A DNA stretch of 64,000 nt, from positions 2,914,001-2,978,000 of the forward strand of contig NZ_CP072110.1 of the NCBI RefSeq assembly GCF_017638545.1, read 5' to 3'. The translations under genes were made by a program, and so were the position numbers. The notes under the pieces were generated by a model. It was not told the DNA's origin. It saw nothing but the letters and a program-made list of their open reading frames with translations, and did not search any database. The DNA is from Psychrosphaera ytuae. Its GTDB lineage: Bacteria > Pseudomonadota > Gammaproteobacteria > Enterobacterales > Alteromonadaceae. Of this stretch, positions 24,414-33,250 are shown piece after piece (within the stretch, counting starts at the first letter, position 1; each line of letters opens with the position of its first letter).

Positions 24414-25544
24414 ATGAAATCCATGCTAGTGCTGGTGGTCAGTTCATTAATCTTGTTTCAAGTTCATGCAAGGGCGGCAGAGGCGTTGCCGACTTTGACG
24501 TTTTTGGACGAATATATTATTGATAAAACTTTTACCTACAAAAACACCAGTGTTGGTGGACTTTCTAGTATCGATTACCATCAAGGTATGTTGTATATGA
24601 TCAGCGATCACGGTAACAACGATGCCTCTAGTGTTTTAGGTAAGCCAAGATTTTATACTGCAAAGTTAAAGCTCAAAAACGATCGTTTTGAATCAATTGA
24701 GTTTGACCGTGTTATTAATTTATTACCTGGCTCTATGTCTGCGTTAGGCATTGATCCAGAGAGTCTTAGAGTATTACCTAATCACGATAAAGTGATTTGG
24801 GCGAGCGAAGGCGATATTAAAAAAGGCATCAGCCCAGCTATTTATGAAGCTAAGCTAAACAATAAAAATACTAATTCAAACGCTCTTGAATCAAGGTTTT
24901 TATTACCTGATATGTTTCAAGTTAAAGCGGACTCTGGGCCTTATCACAATGCAGCGTTTGAGGGACTGAGTATTTCTCTTGATAACAAGGGGATATGGGT
25001 GGCGATGGAAGGGCCGCTAAAACAAGATGGTCACGAACCCACAACCCAACATGGCGCTTTGGTGCGTTTGTCTTATTTTGATTTAGCATCAGGCCGATTA
25101 CAAAAGCAGTTTGCCTATAAAGTGGAGGCAATTTCTCCAGAGCCTCTAGCTTCAGAAAATGCCTTTAGAACGACAGGTGTCGTTGAGGTCATGCAATACG
25201 ATCAAAACCGCTTTATGATTATTGAGCGCGCTTTTACCTCTGGTTTAGCAGACGGTGGAAATAGAGTTAAGTTATTTATGTTAGATGTAACACATGCGTC
25301 GGATGTAAAATACTTGAGTACTCTTAAGAACCAGCCTATCGCTCTTGCAAAGAAGCAGTTGTTGTTAGATATGGCAGACATACGAGAGTTGCTACCTTCA
25401 AAGCACATAGACAATATCGAAGGGATAACATTTGGTCCTGTATTAGACTCGGGTAAGCGCAGCTTGATACTCGTCTCAGATAACAACTTTAACGCTTACG
25501 GGGAACAGATCACTCAGTTGTTATTGTTTGAGCTAAGCCTATAA
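24414..25544 (+). CDS. Phytase-like esterase family exported protein
   Basis: I place the start at ATG 24414 (MKSMLVLVVSSLILFQVHARA), which gives a proper signal peptide and an AAAAGG ribosome-binding site; the longer frame overlaps the upstream gene. About 376 residues, exported. The sequence matches the 'esterase-like activity of phytase' domain: GGLSSIDYHQGMLYMISDHG, LGIDPESLRV, HNAAFEGLSIS, MEGPLKQDG and the end block DNIEGITFGPVLDSGKRSLILVSDNNF. These features form a beta-propeller with acidic metal ligands. Activity on a given phosphate ester is not predictable. A terminator follows. Confidence 0.8.
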   Translation: MKSMLVLVVSSLILFQVHARAAEALPTLTFLDEYIIDKTFTYKNTSVGGLSSIDYHQGMLYMISDHGNNDASSVLGKPRFYTAKLKLKNDRFESIEFDRVINLLPGSMSALGIDPESLRVLPNHDKVIWASEGDIKKGISPAIYEAKLNNKNTNSNALESRFLLPDMFQVKADSGPYHNAAFEGLSISLDNKGIWVAMEGPLKQDGHEPTTQHGALVRLSYFDLASGRLQKQFAYKVEAISPEPLASENAFRTTGVVEVMQYDQNRFMIIERAFTSGLADGGNRVKLFMLDVTHASDVKYLSTLKNQPIALAKKQLLLDMADIRELLPSKHIDNIEGITFGPVLDSGKRSLILVSDNNFNAYGEQITQLLLFELSL

Positions 25545-25555
25545 AAAGCCAATAA

Positions 25556-25585
25556 AAAAGGTGCCAACTCAATGGGCACCTTTTG
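25556..25585. terminator. Rho-independent terminator between convergent genes
   Basis: Stem AAAGGTGCC / GGCACCTTT with an 8-9-nt loop and a TTTT end; A-run on the other side, so it can also act for luxS. Confidence 0.8.
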
Positions 25586-25609
25586 TTAGGTTTAGATTTA
25601 ATCTTTCAG

Positions 25610-26119
25610 TTATAGAGTTTTAAGAAACTCTTCGCTTAACTTAAGTTCATCGTTTAAGTTTACTTTAACGCCGCGGTCTGCAACATTCTTGGCGATTTCT
25701 TTCGCCTCTTCAAGGCTGTGCATTTCGTATGTACCACACTGGTACTCGTTTAACTCAGGGATTTCGTTTTGCGCTTGAACTTGTTGGACGTCGTTCATAG
25801 AAGCTAACCATGCATCAGCAACTTGCTGCTCGGTCGGCTCACCAATTAAGCTCATGTAAAAACCAGTACGACAACCCATAGGTGAAATGTCGATGATTTC
25901 TACTGATTCGCCATTTAAATGCTCGCGCATGAAGCCAGCGAATAAATGCTCTAGCGTGTGAATGCCGCGCTCAGACAAAATTTCGTCGTTAGGCACACAA
26001 AAGCGAAGGTCATAAACCGTGATGTTGTCACCCTTTGGCGTTTGCATCTTTTTAGCAACGCGTACAGCCGGTGCGTTCATTTTTGTATGGTCTACGGTAA
26101 AGCTATCTAATAAAGGCAT
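25610..26119 (-). CDS. luxS: S-ribosylhomocysteine lyase LuxS
   Basis: Converts S-ribosylhomocysteine to homocysteine and DPD, the precursor of autoinducer-2. The 169-residue protein has the zinc-binding HTLEH motif (residues near 54-58), the catalytic Cys in MGCRTGFYM, and QCGTYEMH, which holds the third zinc ligand. Length matches the family. It uses the product of MtnN, encoded at 11.2-11.9 kb. It is divergent from dnaK and has its own upstream region. Confidence 0.97.
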   Translation of the reverse strand: MPLLDSFTVDHTKMNAPAVRVAKKMQTPKGDNITVYDLRFCVPNDEILSERGIHTLEHLFAGFMREHLNGESVEIIDISPMGCRTGFYMSLIGEPTEQQVADAWLASMNDVQQVQAQNEIPELNEYQCGTYEMHSLEEAKEIAKNVADRGVKVNLNDELKLSEEFLKTL

Positions 26120-26326
26120 AACTGTGTCCTAAATGTTGGTTGATTGTACGCTTGGGTCATTCCATGCGTGGTCAATAATGAGGGCATTATAGAGACGCCT
26201 AACAATTAAATCCAATAACAGCGGCTCAGAATCCCTGCAAAATAACGAAGAATTGGTTATTACTTATTCAAGAAAACAAAAACTCAAAAAAATTTCAGAA
26301 AAATGTAAAAAAATTTAACTTTTTGA

Positions 26327-26354
26327 GTTGAAAAGCCATCGAGTAACCCCACTA
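26327..26354 (+). promoter_or_regulatory. Sigma-32 heat-shock promoter of dnaK
   Basis: GTTGAAA (26327-26333), 13-bp spacer, CCCCACTA (26347-26354). This agrees with the RpoH consensus CTTGAAA-N13-CCCCATNT and lies 55 bp before the dnaK start. Confidence 0.75.
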
Positions 26355-26408
26355 ATAGTGCAACAAATATTTAAACCCTTTTATACAGATGTTTTCGGAG
26401 TGAATCTC

Positions 26409-28334
26409 ATGGGTAAAATCATTGGTATCGACTTAGGTACAACAAACTCTTGTGTTGCAGTATTAGACGGTGACAAGCCTCGCGTAATCGAGAATGCAGA
26501 AGGCGATCGTACTACCCCTTCAATCATCGCTTATACCGATGAAGGTGAGACGCTAGTAGGTCAGCCGGCAAAACGTCAGGCGGTTACTAACCCAACTAAC
26601 ACATTATTCGCGATTAAGCGTTTGATCGGTCGTCGTTTTGAAGACAAAGAAGTTCAACGTGATATCGACATCATGCCATTCAAAATTGTTAAAGCTGACA
26701 ATGGCGATGCATGGGTAGAAGCGAAAGGCCAAAAAATGGCGGCGCCTCAGGTTTCTGCTGAAGTTCTTAAGAAAATGAAGAAAACAGCGGAAGACTTCTT
26801 AGGTGAGCCAGTTACAGAAGCAGTAATTACTGTTCCTGCATACTTTAATGACTCACAACGTCAAGCAACTAAAGATGCTGGTCGTATCGCAGGTTTAGAA
26901 GTTAAGCGTATTATCAACGAACCAACAGCGGCTGCTCTTGCATACGGTGTAGGTAAAAAAGGCGGCGACAATGTTGTTGCAGTATACGACTTAGGTGGTG
27001 GTACATTCGATATCTCTATCATCGAAATCGATGAAGTTGATGGCGAGCAAACGTTTGAAGTATTAGCGACAAACGGTGACACTCACTTAGGTGGTGAAGA
27101 CTTTGACAACCGTGTTATCAACTACTTAGTTGAAGAGTTCAACAAAGACCAAGGTGTTAACCTTAAGAACGACCCGCTAGCAATGCAGCGTGTTAAAGAA
27201 GCAGCTGAAAAAGCGAAGATCGAACTATCTTCAGCACAACAAACTGAAGTAAACCTTCCGTATGTTACTGCAGACGCTTCTGGTCCTAAGCACATGAACA
27301 TCAAACTTACACGTGCTAAGTTAGAGTCTTTAGTTGAAGACATGGTTCAAGCGACATTAGAGCCAGTTAAGAAAGCATTACAAGACGCTGACTTATCAGT
27401 AAGCGATGTGAACGACATCATCCTAGTTGGTGGTCAAACACGTATGCCTATGGTTCAAAAAGCGGTTTCTGACTTCTTCGGTAAAGAAGCTCGTAAAGAC
27501 GTAAACCCAGACGAAGCAGTTGCACTAGGTGCGGCGACACAGGCTGGTGTTTTATCAGGTGACGTTAAAGACGTACTTCTTCTAGACGTAACGCCTTTAT
27601 CACTGGGTATCGAAACTATGGGTGGTGTGATGACTCCGGTTATCGAGAAGAACACAACTATCCCAACTAAGCAGTCTCAAACCTTCTCTACAGCAGAAGA
27701 CAACCAGTCTGCGGTAACGATTCACGTACTACAAGGTGAGCGTAAGCAAGCGGCGAGCAACAAGTCTCTTGGTCAGTTCAACTTAGAAGGTATCCGTCCA
27801 GCGCAACGTGGTGTTCCACAAATCGAAGTTATCTTCGACGTTGACGCAAACGGTATCTTACACGTATCAGCGAAAGACAAAGATACTGGTAAAGAGCAGA
27901 AGATCACTATCCAAGCTTCTTCTGGTCTGTCTGATGACGAAATCGAAGCAATGGTACGCGATGCAGAAGCGAACGCAGAAGAAGATAAGAAGTTTGAAGA
28001 GCTAGCACAAGCTCGTAACCAAGCTGACGGTCTTGCGCACGCTACTGAGAAGCAGCTAGCTGAAGCAGGTGACGAAGTTCCTGCTGAAGACAAAGAAGCA
28101 ATCGAAAAAGCGATTTCTGAGTTAAAAGACGCATCTAAGTCTGGTACAAAAGAAGAAATCGAAGCGAAACAACAAGCGCTTATGGAAGCTTCTCAAAAGC
28201 TAGTAGAAATTGCTCAAGCTAAAGCGGCAAGCCAGCAAGGTGCAGGTGATGCAGGTGCTGAACAAGCAACCAATGCTGCAGACGATGATGTAGTTGACGC
28301 TGAGTTCGAAGAAGTTAACGACGACAAAAAATAA
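26409..28334 (+). CDS. dnaK: Molecular chaperone DnaK (Hsp70)
   Basis: ATP-dependent chaperone that folds nascent and stress-denatured proteins with DnaJ and GrpE. I start at MGKIIGIDLGTTNSC (ATG 26409, GGAG 8 bases upstream); this gives 641 residues. The longer frame from 26328 lies inside the promoter. The nucleotide-binding domain has GIDLGTTNSCVAV, YDLGGGTFDIS and the adenosine motif ILVGGQTRMPMVQ. The linker DVLLLDVTPLSLGIE leads to the substrate-binding domain and the C-terminal helical lid. The acidic C-terminus (DAEFEEVNDDKK) is typical. It is transcribed from a sigma-32-type promoter with dnaJ. Confidence 0.98.
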   Translation: MGKIIGIDLGTTNSCVAVLDGDKPRVIENAEGDRTTPSIIAYTDEGETLVGQPAKRQAVTNPTNTLFAIKRLIGRRFEDKEVQRDIDIMPFKIVKADNGDAWVEAKGQKMAAPQVSAEVLKKMKKTAEDFLGEPVTEAVITVPAYFNDSQRQATKDAGRIAGLEVKRIINEPTAAALAYGVGKKGGDNVVAVYDLGGGTFDISIIEIDEVDGEQTFEVLATNGDTHLGGEDFDNRVINYLVEEFNKDQGVNLKNDPLAMQRVKEAAEKAKIELSSAQQTEVNLPYVTADASGPKHMNIKLTRAKLESLVEDMVQATLEPVKKALQDADLSVSDVNDIILVGGQTRMPMVQKAVSDFFGKEARKDVNPDEAVALGAATQAGVLSGDVKDVLLLDVTPLSLGIETMGGVMTPVIEKNTTIPTKQSQTFSTAEDNQSAVTIHVLQGERKQAASNKSLGQFNLEGIRPAQRGVPQIEVIFDVDANGILHVSAKDKDTGKEQKITIQASSGLSDDEIEAMVRDAEANAEEDKKFEELAQARNQADGLAHATEKQLAEAGDEVPAEDKEAIEKAISELKDASKSGTKEEIEAKQQALMEASQKLVEIAQAKAASQQGAGDAGAEQATNAADDDVVDAEFEEVNDDKK

Positions 28335-28369
28335 TCATCACTGCCATTTAAAGCAGGAGTTGTAATAAC

Positions 28370-28398
28370 ATGGGCGTTTTATACGCCCTTGTTTTTGT
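28370..28398 (+). terminator. Hairpin with T-run between dnaK and dnaJ (attenuator)
   Basis: Stem GGGCGT / ACGCCC with a 5-nt loop, then TTGTTTTTG. It sits 37 bp after dnaK and 24 bp before the dnaJ start. It probably lowers dnaJ expression relative to dnaK. Confidence 0.65.
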
Positions 28399-28421
28399 AA
28401 AAAAGAAGGTACTTTTAGGAT

Positions 28422-29558
28422 ATGTCTAAACGCGATTATTACGAGGTTCTTGGCCTAGACAAAGGCGCAACAGAACGTGAAATCAAAAAAGCGTACAAGC
28501 GCCTAGCGATGAAGTATCACCCTGACCGTACCGCAGGGGATAAAGAGCTAGAAGCTAAGTTTAAAGAAGTAAAAGAAGCTTACGAGATCCTGTCGAACGC
28601 GCAAAAGCGTCAGCAGTATGACCAGTACGGACACGCGGCGTTTGAGCAAGGTCATGGTGGCGGTGGCTTTGGCGGCGGTCATGCAGACTTTTCTGACGTG
28701 TTTGGCGATGTATTTGGTGACATTTTTGGTGGCGGTCGTCGCGGTGGTGGCGGTCAACGTCAACAACGTGGCTCTGACTTGCGTTATAACTTAGAAATGA
28801 GCCTTGAGGACGCTGTTCGCGGTAAAGAATTAGAAATTAAAGTACCGACTTGGGTTTCGTGTTCGCCGTGTGATGGCTCAGGTGCAAAAGCTGGTTCTAA
28901 ACCAAAAACATGTACGACATGTGGTGGCTCAGGTCAGGTTCAGATGCGCCAGGGTTTCTTTGCGGTTCAACAAACGTGTCCAACGTGTAAAGGTCAAGGC
29001 CAGATCATTTCTGATCCGTGTGATAGCTGTCACGGTCAAGGTCGAGTCGAAAAGACCAAGACACTCTCGGTTAAGATCCCAGCAGGTGTCGACACCGGTG
29101 ACCGAATTCGCCTAGCGGGTGAAGGTGAAGCTGGTATGAATGGCGCACCATCAGGTGACCTATTTGTACAAGTTCACGTAAAAGATCACCCAATCTTTGT
29201 CCGAGATGGCAATAATCTGTACTGTGAAGTACCGATTGGTTTCACTACTGCTGCATTGGGCGGTGAGATTGAAGTGCCAACCTTGGATGGACGTGCCAAG
29301 CTCAAGGTACCTAAAGAGACGCAAACAGGCAAAATGTTCCGCTTACGTGGCAAAGGTGTTAAATCAGTGCGCAGCGGTGCCATTGGTGATCTGTTGTGTA
29401 AAGTGATCATTGAGACACCTGTTAACTTAAATGATGACCAAAAAGAGTTACTGCGACAGCTTGAAGAAAGCATGTCTGGTAAAACGTCAAAGTATCGTCC
29501 AAAGGAGCAAGGCTTCTTTGACGGAGTGAAAAAGTTTTTTGATGACCTAACCGGTTAA
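28422..29558 (+). CDS. dnaJ: Chaperone DnaJ (Hsp40)
   Basis: Co-chaperone that delivers substrates to DnaK and stimulates its ATPase. The 378-residue type I J-protein shows the J domain with the HPD motif (YHPDRTAG), a Gly/Phe-rich region (about 70-115), and four zinc-finger CxxCxGxG repeats (CSPCDGSG, CTTCGGSG, CPTCKGQG, CDSCHGQG) that bind two zinc ions. The C-terminal substrate-binding and dimerisation domains follow. It lies 87 bp after dnaK, behind a likely attenuator. Confidence 0.98.
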   Translation: MSKRDYYEVLGLDKGATEREIKKAYKRLAMKYHPDRTAGDKELEAKFKEVKEAYEILSNAQKRQQYDQYGHAAFEQGHGGGGFGGGHADFSDVFGDVFGDIFGGGRRGGGGQRQQRGSDLRYNLEMSLEDAVRGKELEIKVPTWVSCSPCDGSGAKAGSKPKTCTTCGGSGQVQMRQGFFAVQQTCPTCKGQGQIISDPCDSCHGQGRVEKTKTLSVKIPAGVDTGDRIRLAGEGEAGMNGAPSGDLFVQVHVKDHPIFVRDGNNLYCEVPIGFTTAALGGEIEVPTLDGRAKLKVPKETQTGKMFRLRGKGVKSVRSGAIGDLLCKVIIETPVNLNDDQKELLRQLEESMSGKTSKYRPKEQGFFDGVKKFFDDLTG

Positions 29559-29599
29559 TTTAAGTTACAGCATAAGATTGAGTCGACAATCTAATATAC

Positions 29600-29629
29600 A
29601 AAAGCCAGCACATAGTGCTGGCTTTTTTG
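29600..29629 (+). terminator. Rho-independent terminator after dnaJ
   Basis: Perfect 11-bp stem AAAGCCAGCAC / GTGCTGGCTTT with an ATA loop and a T-run. Confidence 0.88.
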
Positions 29630-29677
29630 TCCTTCAACTACAGAGAGGCGTGAGGACATTCTAACTCAGAAGTTATA

Positions 29678-30052
29678 TTAAAAACTGAATCTTACCGTAA
29701 CTGAATGATGGCCATCTTCTTTAACTTTTACTAAAACTTTAGCGCCATCTTCAATTTTTACGTTGGCGGTCATTTTATTTTCACCTGCAGGTTGTAAATC
29801 AGCCTCCACTTTTTTGCCTGAAGCAAGAACGGTAACACTACCAGTAAGTTTTTCAGTCGGGTAAGGCTTTCCGTGATCTCTTAAGTAAAGGCTAGTACCA
29901 GCATCATCGCGCACTAATTCAAACATCATTTCATGTTCAACTTTAACTACACCACCGTGTTTAGGTGTTGGGTCGCCATGAGCTAATGAAGTATTAGTAA
30001 AAAATAGTGAAACTAATGTAATTAATACAACGCTTAATAATTGTGTTTTCAT
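29678..30052 (-). CDS. Small periplasmic protein at the end of the metal-efflux operon
   Basis: A 124-residue exported protein with a signal peptide (MKTQLLSVVLITLVSLFFTNTSLA). The mature N-terminus AHGDPTPKHGGVVKVEHEMMFELV has closely spaced His residues that could bind metal. The C-terminal part (DLQPAGENKMTANVKIEDGAKVLVKVKEDG) is beta-rich and charged. It follows the RND pump gene after 81 bp on the same strand and is probably the last cistron. Function is not known; a periplasmic metal-binding or metallochaperone role is inference from context and His content. Confidence 0.72.
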   Translation of the reverse strand: MKTQLLSVVLITLVSLFFTNTSLAHGDPTPKHGGVVKVEHEMMFELVRDDAGTSLYLRDHGKPYPTEKLTGSVTVLASGKKVEADLQPAGENKMTANVKIEDGAKVLVKVKEDGHHSVTVRFSF

Positions 30053-30133
30053 TTTATATCTCTTTTATTTTTAATATCAATTTTAGTAATGTTGTGAACT
30101 TTTCTAAAAAGCACAGGCGCCACATTTAACCTG

Positions 30134-33100
30134 TTAAATCAATTCTTTTGAATTAGAGTTGAGCCATTTCTCAGTCGGCTTTTTACCAAACTTCCAATAA
30201 AGAAGTGGTGTAAGCAATGTATCTAAAAGTGTCGAACTCATAAGCCCTGAAAAAATGACAATGGCGACAGGATGCAGGATTTCTTTACCGGGTTCGTCAG
30301 CCGCCCAAAGTAATGGAATCAGAGCAAATGCCGTCACCATCGATGTCATTAAGACTGGTGATAAACGCTCTTTGGCTCCCCTAATAATAAGGGCTTTATT
30401 AAATGACTCACCTTCGAAGCGGATGAGATTTAGGTAATGACTGACTTTCAGAATTCCGTTTCTCGCTGCAATTCCGGTTAGGGTTATAAATCCTACTACG
30501 GAAGCAACCGAAAGCGGTGTATGGGTAAACCACATCGCAAAGACAGCACCGATCAAGGCCATTGGTAAGCTACACATGATGATCGAAGCGAAGACCATGG
30601 ATTGATAGCGCAAATATAAAACCAGGAAAATCAAAATAAATGATAAACCAGATAGCACAATCAATAACCTCATGGCTTGTTCTTGCGCTAAAAATTGCCC
30701 TTCAATACTCACAAAACTATCCTCGGGAAGTACTTCTTGAGCAATAACTTCACGTACTTGTTTTAGTAGTTGTTTTACATCTACATTTTCGCTGTTAGCG
30801 TAAAGGACCAGCCTTCTTCGACCATTCTCACGTAATATTTGATTAGGCCCATCGAGTAATTCGATATCAGCAATATAAGAGATTGGAATTTGCCCTGCAG
30901 GGGAATCAATAAGTGTTTGTGACAGTTGGTCTGGATTTCTGTTTTTATCATCTAATCGAACGACCAACTCAAACCTTTGGACGCCATCAATAACATCTGT
31001 GACACTTATTCCCTCAGTCAGCATATTCAATTGGCGAAGAGCAGAACCAGGAGTTAAACCGTACTTTGGTAACTCTTGGTAATTTAACCTCACACTCAAT
31101 TGCGGTATCAGTACTTGCTTTTCGATATTGATGTCAACTAATCCAGGAATGTCTTCTAATTTACTTCGAATTGATTCTGCACTGATGCGCAGGCTCTCTA
31201 GGTCTTCACCAAAAAGCTTAATTGCTAATTGTGCTCTGACACCCGAAAGTAAGTGATCTAGGCGGTGAGAGATGGGTTGTCCAATTGCGACTTGTCCAGG
31301 AATGACTGATAGCTTGTCACGGATATCTTCAAGAACTTCGTCTCGACTGCGTTCAGATGCGATTAAATCGACATCAATTTCAGAAGAATGAACCCCTTCG
31401 GCATGCTCGTCTAATTCGGCTCTCCCTGTTCTTCTACCTACTTGCGTCACCTCTGGTACAGATAGCAAAAGTGATTCAGCAAGGTGGCCCATTTTATTAG
31501 ACTCTTCGAGAGACGTCCCCGGCTCAAAAATCATGCCTAGAACGAGAGAACCTTCGTTAAAGGCAGGTAAAAACGCTCTAGGAAACTGTGTGACACTTGA
31601 TGCTGTTACGATTGCTAACAAACCAACTGCTGCAATCAAATGTTTTGACTTGGGTAACGCCCACTCTATCCACAGGCCTTGCCAATACTTTAATTTGGCG
31701 ACAATAGTGCTGTCACCTTGGTGGATTACTTTTGCACCTGGCAGTAAATAGTAACAAAGTACAGGTGTTACGGTCATAGACACTAACAATGAACCTAAAA
31801 TAGCAACGATATATGCGACACCAAGAGGTGAAAAAAGACGGCCTTCAATACCTGGTAATGCGAATAATGGTAGGAACACTAATATGACAATTGCAGTGGC
31901 ATAAACAATACCCGAACGAACTTCTACACTTGCTCGCCAAACAACTTCATATATAGATTTGGGTTTGTTTGAAAGGGCATTTTGTTTTAATCGCCGTAGG
32001 ATATTTTCGACATCAACTACAGAGTCATCTACAAGTTCACCAATTGCGATCGCTAAGCCACCTAATGTCATGACATTGATACTTTGGCCGAGCCATTGAA
32101 AAATAAGGACTGTAACCGCTAACGATAAAGGAATAGCAAACAGTGAAATTATCGTGGTTTTTGCTGATAGCAAAAACAAAAACAAAATAATTGTCACCAT
32201 GATTGCACCATCTCTTAATGCTTCCGTAACATTATCGATTGATGATGTAATGAAATCTGCTTGTCTAAATAACACTTTAGGCGCGGTCATTCCTTCTGGC
32301 AGGCCTGTTTGTAATTCCTCTAGGGCTGACTCGATTTGCTCCGTTAATTGCACAGTGTCAGCATTTGGTTGTTTTTGGACATTGATAACTACTGCTGGAG
32401 TTCCATTAAATCCGCCGTCACCGCGTTTAACCGCAGCTGAATAGCTAACACTGGCTACTTGAGAGAGTAAAATTGCTTGGTTTTTATGCCAGCCCACTGC
32501 TAAGTTTTGTAAGTTGGAGATGTCGAGTGTGCGTCCTTTATGACGGATTAAGTACTCTTGATTGTTAAGATCTATAAATCCACCACCAAAATTTGCAGCG
32601 AAATCTTCAAGTGACGATTGAAGCTGCTCTAAATTAACACCTAACTGGCGCATCCGGACGGTATCAGGTGCGACCCTTAATTGCCTCACTTCTCCGCCAA
32701 TTGGAATGACTTGGGAAACCCCCGGAATAGAGAGTAAACGCGGCCGTAAAACAAAGTCTGCGTATTCTCTTGCTTGCATAGGGTTGGCTCTTTGTTCGTC
32801 AATGATGGGCAATGCAATGAGCATGACCTCACCCATAATTGAAGATACAGGGCCCATAACAGAAGTAATACCGGATGGTAATTGTTCGGACGCCAAATCC
32901 AGACGTTCTGAAACTAATTGCCTATTGCGATAAATATCGGTATCCCACTCAAATTCAACATAGACAATTGATAGCCCAATCCCCGATGTCGAGCGAATTC
33001 TGGTGACACCAGTCACACCATTAAGCAAGTTTTCTAATGGAAAAGTGACGAGTTGTTCTACTTCTTCAGGGGCCATCCCCCCAGCCTCAGTAAGTACGGT

Positions 33101-33241
33101 CACTACTGGCTTGTTCAAGTTAGGAAATACATCAACAGGTAGTTTTTCTCCTTGCAATAAGCCATAGGCCATCATGACTAAAGCTATGAGTAAAACTATT
33201 AATCTATTGTTGAGGCTCGACTTTACTAAATAATTAAACAT
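30134..33241 (-). CDS. Heavy-metal RND efflux pump, inner-membrane permease (CzcA/CusA family)
   Basis: A 1035-residue proton-driven transporter. Two repeats of a membrane segment plus a large periplasmic loop plus membrane segments are visible, as in HME-RND pumps. TM4 holds GGLAIAIGELVDDSVVDVENI, with the acidic residues used for proton relay. The periplasmic site carries AELDEHAEGVHSSEIDV and SHRLDHLLSGVRAQLAIKLFGED, which read more like CzcA/CnrA than CusA; the Met triad of the copper/silver pump CusA is not evident. A divalent-cation substrate is therefore more likely, but this is inference. It follows the adaptor gene by 9 bp. No outer-membrane factor is encoded nearby. Confidence 0.9.
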   Translation of the reverse strand: MFNYLVKSSLNNRLIVLLIALVMMAYGLLQGEKLPVDVFPNLNKPVVTVLTEAGGMAPEEVEQLVTFPLENLLNGVTGVTRIRSTSGIGLSIVYVEFEWDTDIYRNRQLVSERLDLASEQLPSGITSVMGPVSSIMGEVMLIALPIIDEQRANPMQAREYADFVLRPRLLSIPGVSQVIPIGGEVRQLRVAPDTVRMRQLGVNLEQLQSSLEDFAANFGGGFIDLNNQEYLIRHKGRTLDISNLQNLAVGWHKNQAILLSQVASVSYSAAVKRGDGGFNGTPAVVINVQKQPNADTVQLTEQIESALEELQTGLPEGMTAPKVLFRQADFITSSIDNVTEALRDGAIMVTIILFLFLLSAKTTIISLFAIPLSLAVTVLIFQWLGQSINVMTLGGLAIAIGELVDDSVVDVENILRRLKQNALSNKPKSIYEVVWRASVEVRSGIVYATAIVILVFLPLFALPGIEGRLFSPLGVAYIVAILGSLLVSMTVTPVLCYYLLPGAKVIHQGDSTIVAKLKYWQGLWIEWALPKSKHLIAAVGLLAIVTASSVTQFPRAFLPAFNEGSLVLGMIFEPGTSLEESNKMGHLAESLLLSVPEVTQVGRRTGRAELDEHAEGVHSSEIDVDLIASERSRDEVLEDIRDKLSVIPGQVAIGQPISHRLDHLLSGVRAQLAIKLFGEDLESLRISAESIRSKLEDIPGLVDINIEKQVLIPQLSVRLNYQELPKYGLTPGSALRQLNMLTEGISVTDVIDGVQRFELVVRLDDKNRNPDQLSQTLIDSPAGQIPISYIADIELLDGPNQILRENGRRRLVLYANSENVDVKQLLKQVREVIAQEVLPEDSFVSIEGQFLAQEQAMRLLIVLSGLSFILIFLVLYLRYQSMVFASIIMCSLPMALIGAVFAMWFTHTPLSVASVVGFITLTGIAARNGILKVSHYLNLIRFEGESFNKALIIRGAKERLSPVLMTSMVTAFALIPLLWAADEPGKEILHPVAIVIFSGLMSSTLLDTLLTPLLYWKFGKKPTEKWLNSNSKELI

Positions 33242-33250
33242 GTCTTTAGC

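Noticed and set aside
27773..28093. 106-codon Ser/Ala-rich frame on the minus strand
   Set aside because: Antisense to the DnaK lid region; its composition reflects the codon use of dnaK.
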